DNA of 64,000 bases from Propionispora sp. 2/2-37 (GTDB lineage: Bacteria; Bacillota; Negativicutes; Propionisporales; Propionisporaceae), in the NCBI RefSeq assembly GCF_001298735.1, contig NZ_CYSP01000014.1:62001-126000 (forward strand). The letters run 5' to 3'. A model generated the notes under the pieces. It was given only the letters and a program-made list of their open reading frames with translations, had not been told where the DNA came from and did no database searches. The stretch's first letter is position 1; each line of letters starts with the position of its first letter. Below, piece by piece: positions 31,252-39,520 of the stretch. A program made the position numbers and the translations under genes.

Positions 31252-32097
31252 TCAGTTAAGTGGTGTCTCATGATTGATCGGTGCGACCGGAAAGGAAGAA
31301 TTCAGCCATGAGGCGATTTTTTCCTGGCCGCCGGATATCCTGTGGGTGTAGACATTGAGAAGCATTTGCGTGGTACTATGGCCCAGTCTGTACTGGGCGT
31401 CTTTGATGCCGAAGTCGTTGGCTGAAAGCCGGCTGGCATGATCATGCCGGAGTTTATGAAAGGTGACAGTAAGGCCGGACGCTTTGACCAGGCGTTGAAA
31501 TCGTTTGGACCAACTTCGGGGGTCCTGGAGTTTGCCGAGTGGGTTGGGGAATACCAGATCGCTATCCTCCCAGGGCAGGCCATTGGCCTTATTGGCGACG
31601 ATGGCTGCCGTCTGGCGTGCTTGGTGCTGTTTGATCTCAAGTATCGTGACTTCCGGCAGCGGCAGGACGCGCTGACGGGCGGTGGTTTTGGTGTCGTCCA
31701 GTTCCAGGCCGTTGTCGGTGATGATGACGGCCCGCTGGATGCCGACGCTGTCGGTGGTGAAATTGAAGTCTATCCACTTCAATCCTAAGAGTTCGGAGCG
31801 GCTGATGCCGGTGGCCCATTCCAGGGATAGGGCGGTGTACATTTCGGCGTCGGCCTCGGCTGTCGTGAAGAGGCGCGCCCATTCGGCGCTGCTTAAGGGC
31901 ACAAATTCCTTGCGGCGCTTCTTCTTGGGCAGAGACACGGTTTTGAATGGCAGCCGGTGCAGGATTTCTTCGTTAAAGGCTTTGTTTAAGGCGGCTCGCA
32001 GGACGGCAAAGGCCAGTTCGGCCAGGCGCAGCCCTAAGTGTTCGGCTGATTTGTGCGTGGCAATGGAGGAATAGGTAAAATACCATCCTATTCTGTT
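31252..32097 (-). pseudogene. Tyrosine integrase lacking its N-terminus
   Basis: A complete catalytic domain is present: Arg I in GISRSELLGLKW, HKLRHDHASRL (HxxR), LGH and the nucleophile in NVYTHR. Upstream, in the same frame, only the last helix of the core-binding domain remains (LAELAFAVLRAALNKAFNEE), and reading continues without a start to a stop at 32098-32100. The arm-binding domain and most of the core-binding domain are lost. A GTG at 31938 could yield a 228-residue catalytic fragment. It points leftward to the tRNA fragment, the same arrangement as the integrase at the left edge, and abuts the fluoride locus. Confidence 0.8.
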
Positions 32098-32122
32098 TCA
32101 AAGTACTTTTATGGCCGGACTC

Positions 32123-32151
32123 TTGACGGCAGAGTCCGGTCTTGCTACAAT
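32123..32151 (+). promoter_or_regulatory. Promoter of the first fluoride riboswitch
   Basis: TTGACG (32123-32128), 17-base spacer, TACAAT (32146-32151). Confidence 0.65.
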
Positions 32152-32164
32152 TAAAGTAACGAAA

Positions 32165-32240
32165 AGAGCGATGGAGTTCGCTCGAATCCTGGCTGGCCAG
32201 GTGATGACTCCTACCGTATGAGCGGTGGGAGTTTTTGTTT
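32165..32240 (+). promoter_or_regulatory. Fluoride riboswitch 1 with terminator
   Basis: The crcB-motif signature is clear: GAGCGATGGAGTTCGCTC, then GGCTGGCCAGGTGATGACTCCTACC. ACTCCTACC...GGTGGGAGT followed by TTTTTGTTTTTT is the terminator whose left arm overlaps the aptamer end, so fluoride binding should prevent termination. Confidence 0.9.
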
Positions 32241-32269
32241 TTTAAACGTACGGGAAGGGAGGAAGCATC

Positions 32270-33133
32270 ATGCCGTCACTGGCGGACGCCTGGGCCCGAC
32301 AACTGAGCACTTGGGAGGAGATACCCGGACCGTTCCGGCCGTTTGTGCCTGCTGACCGGCCGCTGCCGTATCTTATTTATTCGCCGCCCGATGCCTGGGG
32401 CAGCCGCAGGGTGAACGCCCGGCTGACCATGATGTTCGGGCGGGGAATTACTGTGTTGGAAAATACCGCGGACGGCGTCCGGGAAAGTGCGTGGTCGTTT
32501 GCCGACATGGACTATGTGGAACAGGGGGCGGTGCACTTATATTCCTGGCTGCGGTTAAACGGCGTCGTGGCTGATAGGCCGGCGGCGGTGCAGGTGGAGT
32601 ATAATGCGGTGGTGGCGTCACTGTTTACGCAGGTGGTGCGGGCTGTGCGCCAGGCATGGACCGGGCCCGACAGCGCGGTCCTGACAGAGGAGCAGGGCAA
32701 ATTGGCGAGTTTGGTCGCGGTGGATTATAAGTTGGGGAATTATGCCAGGGAGAGCATTCTGCCGGGGGAACGGGTGCTGGCCACGGTCCATCAGCCAGAA
32801 ATAACCGTACCGGGTTTTCTGTTTTTCCGCCGCCGGTTGACGGCTACTTATGTGTGCGTATTGACCGACAGGGAACTGATCTTCATAAGCGACGACGGCA
32901 GCGGCGGAGATACGGGCCGCTACGGCGTGGTACGCCGCTATATTCCGCTGACGAAAATCAAGGATTGGCAACTGGCGTCGGTGGCCTGTGACAAGACCGG
33001 CGTTTGGCGGCTGCAACTGCCGGGAGAGACCGTAGTCCTGCATTTTTCGGTCCCGGCGCAATCGGCCCTGCTGGTCTTGACCGTCTTGCTGGACGAAGCG
33101 AGAGGAAGAGGAAAAGGAAAAGGGTTGACTTGA
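32270..33133 (+). CDS. Uncharacterised protein of a fluoride regulon
   Basis: The 287-residue protein starts at ATG 32270 behind GGGAGG and directly follows a fluoride riboswitch. The C-terminal half (LPGERVLATVHQPEITVPGFLFFRRRLTATYVCVLTDRELIFIS...) resembles a bacterial PH-like/YvbH-type domain that displays strands around a lipid- or protein-binding surface; the N-terminal half is unrecognised. There is no signal peptide or membrane helix. Its control by fluoride suggests a role in fluoride tolerance, but none is known to me. Confidence 0.7.
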   Translation: MPSLADAWARQLSTWEEIPGPFRPFVPADRPLPYLIYSPPDAWGSRRVNARLTMMFGRGITVLENTADGVRESAWSFADMDYVEQGAVHLYSWLRLNGVVADRPAAVQVEYNAVVASLFTQVVRAVRQAWTGPDSAVLTEEQGKLASLVAVDYKLGNYARESILPGERVLATVHQPEITVPGFLFFRRRLTATYVCVLTDRELIFISDDGSGGDTGRYGVVRRYIPLTKIKDWQLASVACDKTGVWRLQLPGETVVLHFSVPAQSALLVLTVLLDEARGRGKGKGLT

Positions 33134-33305
33134 AAGGTATAATCTGGTAAAAGATGAGCAAGGTAAAAAGATAACATGAATTCTCAGCGGCCGACCTTTG
33201 GAAATCAGCACCGCCAGCCGTTCCGGCCGGCTATTGGCCGCGCTCTATCAACTACTGGTCTGCTGGCAGAGCTATTCACCGGGTTCGGTGTAAAACAGGT
33301 TTTTA
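33134..33305 (+). other. Gap between fluoride-responsive genes
   Basis: No gene seen. The sequence is moderately GC-rich and contains no clear terminator for the upstream gene. Confidence 0.3.
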
Positions 33306-33335
33306 TTGACGCTGAATCCGGCGTTCTGGTATAAT
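33306..33335 (+). promoter_or_regulatory. Promoter of the enolase fluoride riboswitch
   Basis: TTGACG (33306-33311), 18-base spacer and TATAAT (33330-33335). Confidence 0.65.
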
Positions 33336-33352
33336 AAAGCCATATTTCAATA

Positions 33353-33430
33353 ACGGCGATGGAGTTCGCCCTGAACCCCGTGAAAACGGTAATGACTCCT
33401 ACCACGTAAGTGGTAGGAGTCTATTTTTTT
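33353..33430 (+). promoter_or_regulatory. Fluoride riboswitch 2 with terminator
   Basis: GGCGATGGAGTTCGCC, CTGAACCCCG and CGGTAATGACTCCTACC are the aptamer. ACTCCTACCAC-GTAA-GTGGTAGGAGT then CTATTTTTTTT is the terminator. It precedes enolase. Confidence 0.92.
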
Positions 33431-33505
33431 TAATGGCGCGGTTGCTGGCTTAGCAATAAGCTTTGTACATAAACTAGCTGGAAGAAAGCAAAGGAGGAAT
33501 TGATC

Positions 33506-34786
33506 ATGAGCAGTAAGATTGTCAATGTTAACGCATTAGAAATTTTGGACTCGCGCGGCAATCCGACTATCCGGGTGAATGTGGAACTCGCCAGCGGTGT
33601 CCGGGCGTCGGCTTCGGTGCCGTCAGGAGCGTCCACCGGCGAGAATGAGGCGCTGGAGCTTAGAGACGGCGACAGGGCCCGCTATGGCGGAAAGGGCGTA
33701 CTGCAGGCGGTCGCCAATGTCAATAACCGCATTGCGCCCAAACTCACCGGGCAGGATGCCAGCGACCAGGCAAGGATTGACCGCTTTCTGATCGACCTGG
33801 ACGGCACGCCGACCAAAGCTAATTTTGGGGCCAATGCCATTCTGGGAGTTTCCATGGCGGTGGCCCGGGCGGCGGCTATCGACCAGGGATTGCCGCTCTA
33901 TGCCTATCTGGGCGGCGCGGCGGCGGTGCGCCTGCCGGTGCCAATGATGAATATTTTAAACGGCGGCAAGCATGCCGACAACAGCGTGGACTTCCAGGAG
34001 TTTATGGTCATGCCGGTTGGCGCGCCAACCTTTGCCAAGGCGCTGCAGTACGGCGTGGAAACCTTCCATGCCTTAAAGAAAATTCTGGGTAAAGAAGGCT
34101 ACACCACCAGTGTCGGCGACGAAGGCGGTTTTGCTCCCAATTTAAAGAACAATGAAGAAGCTTGCGAACTGATTATTGCCGCCATCCAGGCGGCCGGCTA
34201 TGTGCCGGGCGTGGATATTGCCCTGGCTCTCGACCCGGCCGCCAGTTCGTTTTATGAAAATGGTCAATACCATTTAACCAAGTCCGGGCAAGGCGTAAAG
34301 AGCAGCAGCGAAATGACGGCGCTATACGAAACGTGGGCGAAAAAGTATTACCTGGTTTCCTTAGAGGACGGCCTGGCGGAAACCGACTGGGCAGGGTTCC
34401 GCGAGCACACGGCCGCATTAGGCCATTATCTTCAAATTGTAGGCGACGATATTTTTGTCACCAATACCAAATTCATTGCCCACGGCATTGAAGAAAAGAG
34501 CACCAATGCAGTCCTCATTAAGCTCAATCAGATCGGCACGGTGACCGAGACCATTGAGGCCATTAAGCTGTGCCGCCAGGCCGGCTGGAATTATGTTATT
34601 TCCCACCGTTCCGGTGAGACGGAGGACACCTTCCTGGCCGACTTTGCTGTGGCGATGGGCGGCGGTCAGATCAAGACCGGTTCGGCCTGCCGCAGCGAGC
34701 GTATTGCTAAATACAACCGTCTGTTGGAGATTGAGGCCGAACTGGGCGACAAAGCCGTATTTCAAAATCCCTTTGCCGCTAAATAA
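33506..34786 (+). CDS. eno: Enolase (fluoride-responsive copy)
   Basis: Enolase interconverts 2-phosphoglycerate and phosphoenolpyruvate and is inhibited by fluoride with Mg and phosphate. The 426-residue product has all family marks: [83 protein letters not shown] and [20 protein letters not shown] 33506 lies behind AAAGGAGG; a TTG at 33500 is less likely. An enolase under fluoride control probably compensates for inhibition during fluoride stress; the housekeeping copy is expected elsewhere. Confidence 0.95.
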   Translation: MSSKIVNVNALEILDSRGNPTIRVNVELASGVRASASVPSGASTGENEALELRDGDRARYGGKGVLQAVANVNNRIAPKLTGQDASDQARIDRFLIDLDGTPTKANFGANAILGVSMAVARAAAIDQGLPLYAYLGGAAAVRLPVPMMNILNGGKHADNSVDFQEFMVMPVGAPTFAKALQYGVETFHALKKILGKEGYTTSVGDEGGFAPNLKNNEEACELIIAAIQAAGYVPGVDIALALDPAASSFYENGQYHLTKSGQGVKSSSEMTALYETWAKKYYLVSLEDGLAETDWAGFREHTAALGHYLQIVGDDIFVTNTKFIAHGIEEKSTNAVLIKLNQIGTVTETIEAIKLCRQAGWNYVISHRSGETEDTFLADFAVAMGGGQIKTGSACRSERIAKYNRLLEIEAELGDKAVFQNPFAAK

Positions 34787-34824
34787 CAACCGGTCATCTT
34801 GGCAGGCATTGCAGCAACGACAAT

Positions 34825-34878
34825 CGGGCGATGGAGTTCGCCGTAACCCCGCAGTGAAAGCGGTAATAACTCCTACCT
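34825..34878 (+). promoter_or_regulatory. Fluoride riboswitch 3, probably translational
   Basis: GGGCGATGGAGTTCGCC, GTAACCCCGCAG and GCGGTAATAACTCCTACC form the aptamer. No terminator follows. Instead CTCCT (34870-34874) or the adjoining TACCTT can pair with the AAGGAGGT ribosome-binding site at 34910-34917. Confidence 0.85.
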
Positions 34879-34925
34879 TCCCCATTATGATTGGCCACAG
34901 GCCGACAACAAGGAGGTAATCGCAA

Positions 34926-36101
34926 ATGGAACAAAACTTTGCCATAGCCGCCCAGTGGGTGCTGCTGGCCCTCGTTGCCACCATGCTGTCCATCCGGTTG
35001 GGCATTTCGGTGGCGCTCATAGAAATTGCCGTAGGCGTGATCGGCGGCAATGCCATTCAGCTTGAAATTACGCCCTGGGTCACTTTTCTGGCCGGGTTCG
35101 GAGCGGTGCTGCTAACCTTTCTCGCCGGGGCCGAGATCGACCCGGACAGTCTTAAAGGCAACCTGAAACAAAGCCTGGTCATTGGGTTTGTATCCTTTTT
35201 ACTGCCGTTTCTGGGCGGTATGCTGTTTGCCGAGTATGTGTTCGGCTGGGACAGCAATGCGGCCAAGATTGCCGGCATTGCCCTATCCACCACGTCGGTG
35301 GCGGTAGTGTACGCCGTCATGGTGGAAAGCGGCCTATCAGCCAGCCGCCTGGGGCAGGCCATTTTGGCCGCCTGCTTTGTCACCGACCTAGGAACGGTGC
35401 TGGCGCTGGGTCTGTTGTTTACCGGTTTTTCGCTGAAAGTAGTCTGGTTCACGGCGGTCATGATTGTGGCCGTATTCGCCATCACGCCATTGGCCGTCAG
35501 GGTGTTTACCTGGTATGGCGGGAGGGTCAGCGAGCCGGAAATCAAGTTTATTTTCCTGGTGCTGTTGACCCTGGCCTATTTGGCGGTCATCAGCGGCAGC
35601 GAGGCGGTGCTGCCGGCCTATATCATCGGCATGGCCATGGCCCGGTTTTTCAAGCAGTATAAAGAAACGCTGACCAAGATGCGGACCATTGTGTTTACGA
35701 TGTTTACGCCGCTTTACTTCATCAAGGCCGGCGTGCTGGTGTCGGTGAGCGCTCTGTACACCATGTCCGGTGCCATTCTGGTCTTTTTGCTGGTCAAGAT
35801 GGCAGCCAAGTTTATCGGCGTGCTGCCGGCCACCCGCTGGTTTCAGTATGAGCCGCGCACCGGCATTTATACCACGCTGTTAATGAGCACCGGCCTAACG
35901 TTTGGTACTATTTCGGCTTTGTATGGATTGACTAACCGCTATATTGATGGCAGCCAGTACAGCGTGCTGGTGGCAACGGTCATTTTGAGCGCCGTAGTGC
36001 CGACGATGATCGCCCAGAAATGTTTTTTTCCGCTGGAGGCGGCAAGCAAGCCGCCGAGGGCGATGGTGACAATGGTCATCAAAGAGAGAGAGGCCGATTA
36101 G
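34926..36101 (+). CDS. Cation:proton antiporter (CPA2/KefB-like)
   Basis: The 391-residue protein has about 12 hydrophobic spans with CPA2 features: STTSVAVVYAVMVE and FVTDLGTVLALGLL, which holds the conserved membrane Asp, and GSEAVLPAYIIGMAMA. No C-terminal TrkA/RCK domain follows, so it is a bare transporter. It follows a fluoride riboswitch; sodium/proton antiporters of this superfamily are known members of fluoride regulons. It probably supports ion or pH balance under fluoride stress. Confidence 0.88.
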   Translation: MEQNFAIAAQWVLLALVATMLSIRLGISVALIEIAVGVIGGNAIQLEITPWVTFLAGFGAVLLTFLAGAEIDPDSLKGNLKQSLVIGFVSFLLPFLGGMLFAEYVFGWDSNAAKIAGIALSTTSVAVVYAVMVESGLSASRLGQAILAACFVTDLGTVLALGLLFTGFSLKVVWFTAVMIVAVFAITPLAVRVFTWYGGRVSEPEIKFIFLVLLTLAYLAVISGSEAVLPAYIIGMAMARFFKQYKETLTKMRTIVFTMFTPLYFIKAGVLVSVSALYTMSGAILVFLLVKMAAKFIGVLPATRWFQYEPRTGIYTTLLMSTGLTFGTISALYGLTNRYIDGSQYSVLVATVILSAVVPTMIAQKCFFPLEAASKPPRAMVTMVIKEREAD

Positions 36102-36102
36102 C

Positions 36103-36255
36103 ATGGATGTTAAGAAATTGGTCGTGGCGTACGACTGTTCGGCGGGCAGCCACAAGGCGCTGGCCTGGGCGGTGAACCTGGCTGTCAAGCTCGGAGCGGT
36201 CAGTGTCGTCAAGCTGCCTGGATTTATTTCCAGCATTGACGCATTGACGAAGTGG
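36103..36255 (+). pseudogene. UspA (universal stress protein) N-terminal remnant
   Basis: ATG 36104-area codons give MDVKKLVVAYDCSAGSHKALAWAVNLAVKLGAVSVVKLP, the first strand-helix-strand of a UspA protein. After about 50 residues the match ends, and the frame runs on through unrelated sequence into the DUF190 gene. UspA genes occur in fluoride regulons, so this is probably a decayed member with its middle and end deleted. Confidence 0.6.
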
Positions 36256-36343
36256 ATGAATGGTCGCCGCGGGGAAAAACAGTACCGGCCGCTCTTGGAG
36301 CAGAAAAGGTTGATTCGTATACCAAGTCGAAGGAGGAATCTCT

Positions 36344-36691
36344 GTGCCCAAAATTGCAAGTCAAGCCAAACGATTACGGATTTATATCGGGGAAAGCGAT
36401 CACTGGAAACGGCGGTCTTTGTATCACGCCATTGTGGAAAAGGCCAAAGAACTGGATATGGCGGGAGCGACGGTGTTTCGCGGCATTGTGGGCTATGGGG
36501 CCAACAGCCGGATACATACGGCCAGCATTGTGGACTTATCTAGCGATTTACCCATTTTAGTCGAGATCATCGACAGCGAGGAATATATTGCCAAGCTGTT
36601 GCCGTTCTTGGATGACATGCTGGAAGAAGGCATGGTCACAATCGACGATGTGGAGGTTATCAAATACGGCCGCAAGCCGCCGAAACGATAA
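36344..36691 (+). CDS. DUF190 protein
   Basis: The 115-residue product starts with GTG 36344 behind AGGAGG and has the DUF190 pattern (AKRLRIYIGESDHWKRRSLYHAIVEKAKE..MAGATVFRGIVGYGANSRIHTA..VDLSSDLPILVEIIDSEE). It is a small PII-like ferredoxin-fold protein that very often lies next to crcB, as here, and presumably regulates or assists the fluoride channel. Confidence 0.9.
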   Translation: MPKIASQAKRLRIYIGESDHWKRRSLYHAIVEKAKELDMAGATVFRGIVGYGANSRIHTASIVDLSSDLPILVEIIDSEEYIAKLLPFLDDMLEEGMVTIDDVEVIKYGRKPPKR

Positions 36692-36728
36692 ATAGGGAAA
36701 ACAGATGAGGCAAGAGAGGTGAAAGGAT

Positions 36729-37102
36729 ATGCTGGAAATCATCTTAGTAGCGGTTGGCGGTGGGATTGCGCGACTACCCGGTATCTGACGTCCAACTGGG
36801 CGGCGGTGCGGTTTGGTACGGAGTTTCCCATGGGGACTTTGCTGGTCAATGTGGTGGGGGATTTTATCATCGGTTTGTTTATGGCGCTGATAACCGAGCG
36901 TCTGAGTGTCAGCCCCTACTGGCGGCTGTTTATCGCCGTGGGATTTTTGGGCGGGCTGACCACCTTTTCGTCCTTTAGTTATGAGGCGCTGCACCTCTTG
37001 CAGAATGTGGACGTCCTGCGGACGTTTTATAATGTCGGGCTCAATGTCCTAGTCGGGTTTTTGGCTACATGGCTGGGAATGGGTGTCGCCAAACTGTTCT
37101 AA
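36729..37102 (+). pseudogene. crcB: Fluoride channel CrcB/Fluc, frameshifted
   Basis: ATG 36729 reads MLEIILVAVGGGI and then goes out of frame at about 36768. The rest of a normal CrcB follows in the +1 frame: TTRYLTSNWAAV, FPMGTLLVNVVGDFIIG, GFLGGLTTFSSFSYE. Inserting one G (ATTGGCGCGACT in place of ATTGCGCGACT) restores the expected GGIGATTRY. So either one base was lost (pseudogene, phase variation in the cell) or it is a sequencing error. With the shift, no full-length channel is made from this copy. Confidence 0.85.
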
Positions 37103-37142
37103 CAACAGTAAATGATTTTCGGGATAAAGGGGAGTGGAGACA

Positions 37143-37616
37143 GTGATTTCCGTACAGTTGCCCAATGGCAGACAGTATGAATTCCGCCATGTTGTGTTTG
37201 ATTATGACGGGACGCTGGCCGAGGAAGGGCGTATGTCCGACGAGGCACGGCAGTTGCTGGCCGAACTGGCGGCCAAGACACATGTGGCGGTGATTACGGC
37301 GGATACCTTCGGCCTGGCGCATCAGGAACTGGCGGCCGTGCCGGAAGTGGAACTGATAATATTAGCGGCTGGTCAGGACGGCACGGAAAAAGCCCGGTGC
37401 ATCCAGGAGTGGGGAGCCGAGCATACCGTGGTCGTCGGCAATGGCGTCAACGATCAGCCCATGTTTTTTATTGCCGGGCTGAAAATTTGTGTGCTAGGCC
37501 CGGAAGGCGCCAGCACCGGCGTATTGGCGGCGGCCAACATCGTGGTGCGGTCGCCGGCGGACGCCATCCGGCTGCTCTTAAATTCCAAGCGGCTGATTGC
37601 AATCTTAAGGACCTAA
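37143..37616 (+). CDS. HAD-family phosphatase-like protein
   Basis: The product (157 residues from GTG 37143, 8 bases after GGGGAG; GTG 37134 is an alternative) has the HAD motifs FDYDGTLAEEG (nucleophile and acid/base Asp), VITADT (motif II), a Lys in EKARCIQEW (motif III) and VVGNGVNDQPMF (motif IV). There is no cap insertion to speak of, as in soluble P-type-ATPase-like HADs. It ends the fluoride locus; phosphatases of this kind occur in fluoride regulons. Substrate unknown. Confidence 0.8.
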   Translation: MISVQLPNGRQYEFRHVVFDYDGTLAEEGRMSDEARQLLAELAAKTHVAVITADTFGLAHQELAAVPEVELIILAAGQDGTEKARCIQEWGAEHTVVVGNGVNDQPMFFIAGLKICVLGPEGASTGVLAAANIVVRSPADAIRLLLNSKRLIAILRT

Positions 37617-37638
37617 AGGCTGGCCACAAGCCCGGTTG

Positions 37639-38202
37639 ATGGCTTACGTACCTCTGGATGGCTGTTTTGCGAAAGCTCAAGTCAATATAGAGGCGCTGAA
37701 TGTTCTCCAGTCCATCTGGGTGCTGCACCAGACCGATCAATTGGCAGAAGAGTTCAAAGCACTGGTCGCATATGTTAAGGGCAATGGTGGGTCGGAACTA
37801 TTAAGCAAATGCCGCGATTTTTTCGACCGAGATGGAACGGGAAACCCAGGCAGAGAACTTTATCTTTGCCGAGTTGGAAGAGATGAACAGGAACTGGAGA
37901 AACTGAATGGCTGAAAAAAATTGAGAAAAAAGATTTTTTCATTGCGAGTTTAAACAGACGATTATCGAGGTGTTAGCAAAGTGCTCGGTATTGCTGATGA
38001 GTTTAGCGACAAGGTGTACGAGAGGGAGGCAAAAACTTTACTGCATGCGGGTCTCTATCGTCCCGGCGCTTCATGGGACAAAATAAGAACTTCAAAAAAT
38101 GGCTTGATTTTTTCGTTATCAAAAGGCTCTCGCTGCGTGTTGCATTTAATATTGCAATTTATCGATCCGTTATTAAGACTGAAAGGTAATAATTTGTCTT
38201 GA
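37639..38202 (+). pseudogene. Unrecognised gene remnants
   Basis: Two short frames, 37639-37914 (92 aa) and 37981-38202 (73 aa), lack ribosome-binding sites. Alternative frames of the same DNA give equally protein-like fragments, which suggests broken coding sequence. Neither resembles a family I know. Confidence 0.3.
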
Positions 38203-38227
38203 CATGGAGAATTTTAATTGATATACT
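38199..38227 (+). promoter_or_regulatory. Promoter of the His-Gln-Lys-Leu tRNA cluster
   Basis: TTGACA (38199-38204), 17-base spacer, TATACT (38222-38227). Confidence 0.7.
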
Positions 38228-38270
38228 AAACTTCGTTGTTAGGGGCTTACGTTTTTAGCAACTTATTGTG

Positions 38271-38346
38271 GTGGCTGTGGTGAAGCGGTTAACACGCCGG
38301 ATTGTGGCTCCGGTATTCGAGGGTTCGAGACCCTCCAGTCACCCCA
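38271..38346 (+). tRNA. tRNA-His (GTG)
   Basis: Full cloverleaf with acceptor GTGGCTG/CAGTCAC, loop TTGTGGC with anticodon GTG, T-arm GAGGG-TTCGAGA-CCCTC and encoded CCA. Confidence 0.95.
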
Positions 38347-38363
38347 CCAAATAGTTTATATAT

Positions 38364-38439
38364 TGGGGCGTAGCCAAGTCGGTAAGGCACGGGACTTTGA
38401 CTCCCGCATGCGTTGGTTCGAGTCCAGCCGCCCCAGCCA
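38364..38439 (+). tRNA. tRNA-Gln (TTG)
   Basis: Acceptor TGGGGCG/CGCCCCA, anticodon loop CTTTGAC with anticodon TTG, G discriminator and encoded CCA. Confidence 0.95.
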
Positions 38440-38442
38440 TGT

Positions 38443-38518
38443 GATCCACTAGCTCAGTCGGTAGAGCACCTGACTTTTAATCAGGGTGTCCCGCGTTCGA
38501 GTCGCGGGTGGATCACCA
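38443..38518 (+). tRNA. tRNA-Lys (TTT)
   Basis: Acceptor GATCCAC/GTGGATC, anticodon loop CTTTTAA with anticodon TTT, T-arm CCGCG-TTCGAGT-CGCGG, encoded CCA. Confidence 0.95.
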
Positions 38519-38529
38519 TTTAATTTATT

Positions 38530-38612
38530 GCGGGAGTGGCGGAATTGGCAGACGCACCAGACTTAGGATCTGGCGGGTAACCGTGGGGGTTCAAGTCCCT
38601 TCTCCCGCACCA
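38530..38612 (+). tRNA. tRNA-Leu (TAG)
   Basis: Acceptor GCGGGAG/CTCCCGC, anticodon TAG in ACTTAGGAT, long class II variable arm, encoded CCA. Confidence 0.95.
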
Positions 38613-38625
38613 TAATTTTGAAATG

Positions 38626-38660
38626 AAAGCTTTTAGGATTTCTATCCTGAAAGCTTTTTG
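38626..38660 (+). terminator. Terminator of the tRNA cluster
   Basis: AAAGCTTTTAGGAT...ATCCTGAAAGCTTTTT forms a long stem ending in a U-run. Confidence 0.8.
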
Positions 38661-38735
38661 TTATTTTTTATATGCAATTATAAGTGGAAAGCATATAATA
38701 TATTATATTACATAATGTGAATAGGGAGGTAAACT

Positions 38736-38879
38736 ATGGATACCGGTAAAGTGGTGTTCTGGGGAATTGCAGCCCTAGCACTGATAATATTGATATGGGG
38801 ATTTCCAATTCTGCTGATTATCGGTTTTATACTGGGGATAGCAGCATGCTGGTTGTATGAGAAGTATGTTCCTTTTTAA
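38736..38879 (+). CDS. Small membrane protein, 47 aa
   Basis: ATG 38736 follows AGGGAGGT. The product is almost entirely two hydrophobic helices (VVFWGIAALALIILIWGFP and ILLIIGFILGIAACWLY) with a short acidic start and basic end. It is too short for the usual gene callers. Function unknown. Confidence 0.6.
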   Translation: MDTGKVVFWGIAALALIILIWGFPILLIIGFILGIAACWLYEKYVPF

Positions 38880-38998
38880 TAATGGAAATTAGGTATAAAA
38901 TGCATAAAAATTCAAACTCAAGGAACGGAAAAGACTACATTGAGTTAAATCTGATTATGTCGGGAAGAATAAAATCAAAATACCGGGAGGCGATTTTG

Positions 38999-39184
38999 AT
39001 GTCGTATACGAATAAGGTTTATCATTTTTGGAATGGGAAAAATATCGATGGCAAACCCTATGTAGGTGATCCTAATTTATTAAAAAAGACAAACTTAAAT
39101 TCCAGTAACACCTTAATAAAATATCAGATTGGGGTAGATACCTTTTCAGCCAACGATTTGCAAGAAGGAATCGAGTATGAATAG
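38999..39184 (+). CDS. Small uncharacterised protein, 61 aa
   Basis: ATG 38999 has a good GGGAGG eight bases upstream, better supported than the ATG at 38882, which has none. The product reads MSYTNKVYHFWNGKNIDGKP..., soluble and polar. No family recognised. It ends 38 bases before the first pyr promoter. Confidence 0.4.
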   Translation: MSYTNKVYHFWNGKNIDGKPYVGDPNLLKKTNLNSSNTLIKYQIGVDTFSANDLQEGIEYE

Positions 39185-39222
39185 TGAGGCGATAGGGATA
39201 AAGGAATATTTCCGAGCTTCTA

Positions 39223-39251
39223 TTGACGAATATATATTTTAAGAGTATAAT
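39223..39251 (+). promoter_or_regulatory. Pyrimidine operon promoter 1
   Basis: TTGACG (39223-39228), 17 bases, TATAAT (39246-39251). Confidence 0.7.
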
Positions 39252-39263
39252 AATTAAAAATAA

Positions 39264-39348
39264 CCTTTAAACTGGTTCTGTGAGACTGGTAAGGGGATAT
39301 GATTCATGTTTAATTCCTTTCTGTGTACTCACATGCAGAAAGGTTTTT
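39264..39348 (+). promoter_or_regulatory. PyrR attenuator 1
   Basis: The PyrR-binding loop CTTTAAACTGGTTCTGTGAG continues with ACTGGTAAGG. It is followed by the terminator CCTTTCTG...CAGAAAGG-TTTTTG (39316-39348). Confidence 0.75.
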
Positions 39349-39355
39349 GTTTGAC

Positions 39356-39385
39356 TTGACAATGCCTGATAAAATTTGCTAGTAT
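39356..39385 (+). promoter_or_regulatory. Pyrimidine operon promoter 2
   Basis: TTGACA (39356-39361) with TAGTAT (39380-39385) after an 18-base spacer, located just after attenuator 1's terminator. Confidence 0.55.
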
Positions 39386-39417
39386 ATATATAAATAAATA
39401 CTGCATAAATAAACAAT

Positions 39418-39448
39418 GACTTTAAACTGGTTCTGTGAAACCGGTAAG
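39418..39448 (+). promoter_or_regulatory. PyrR-binding site 2
   Basis: GACTTTAAACTGGTTCTGTG continues with AAACCGGTAAG, nearly the same as site 1. No convincing terminator lies between it and site 3. Confidence 0.6.
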
Positions 39449-39520
39449 ACTGTTGCGGAGTTAGATTTATACTAGATCGCTAGCAAAAAGGCTTATTTCA
39501 CCGAAAAAAACAAATACTAT

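Noticed and set aside
36256-36543. C-terminal continuation of the UspA frame
   Set aside because: After about 50 residues it overlaps the DUF190 gene out of frame and loses all UspA similarity.
37639-37914. Intact gene after the HAD phosphatase
   Set aside because: No start signal, and other frames of the same stretch look equally coding, so it is listed as a remnant.
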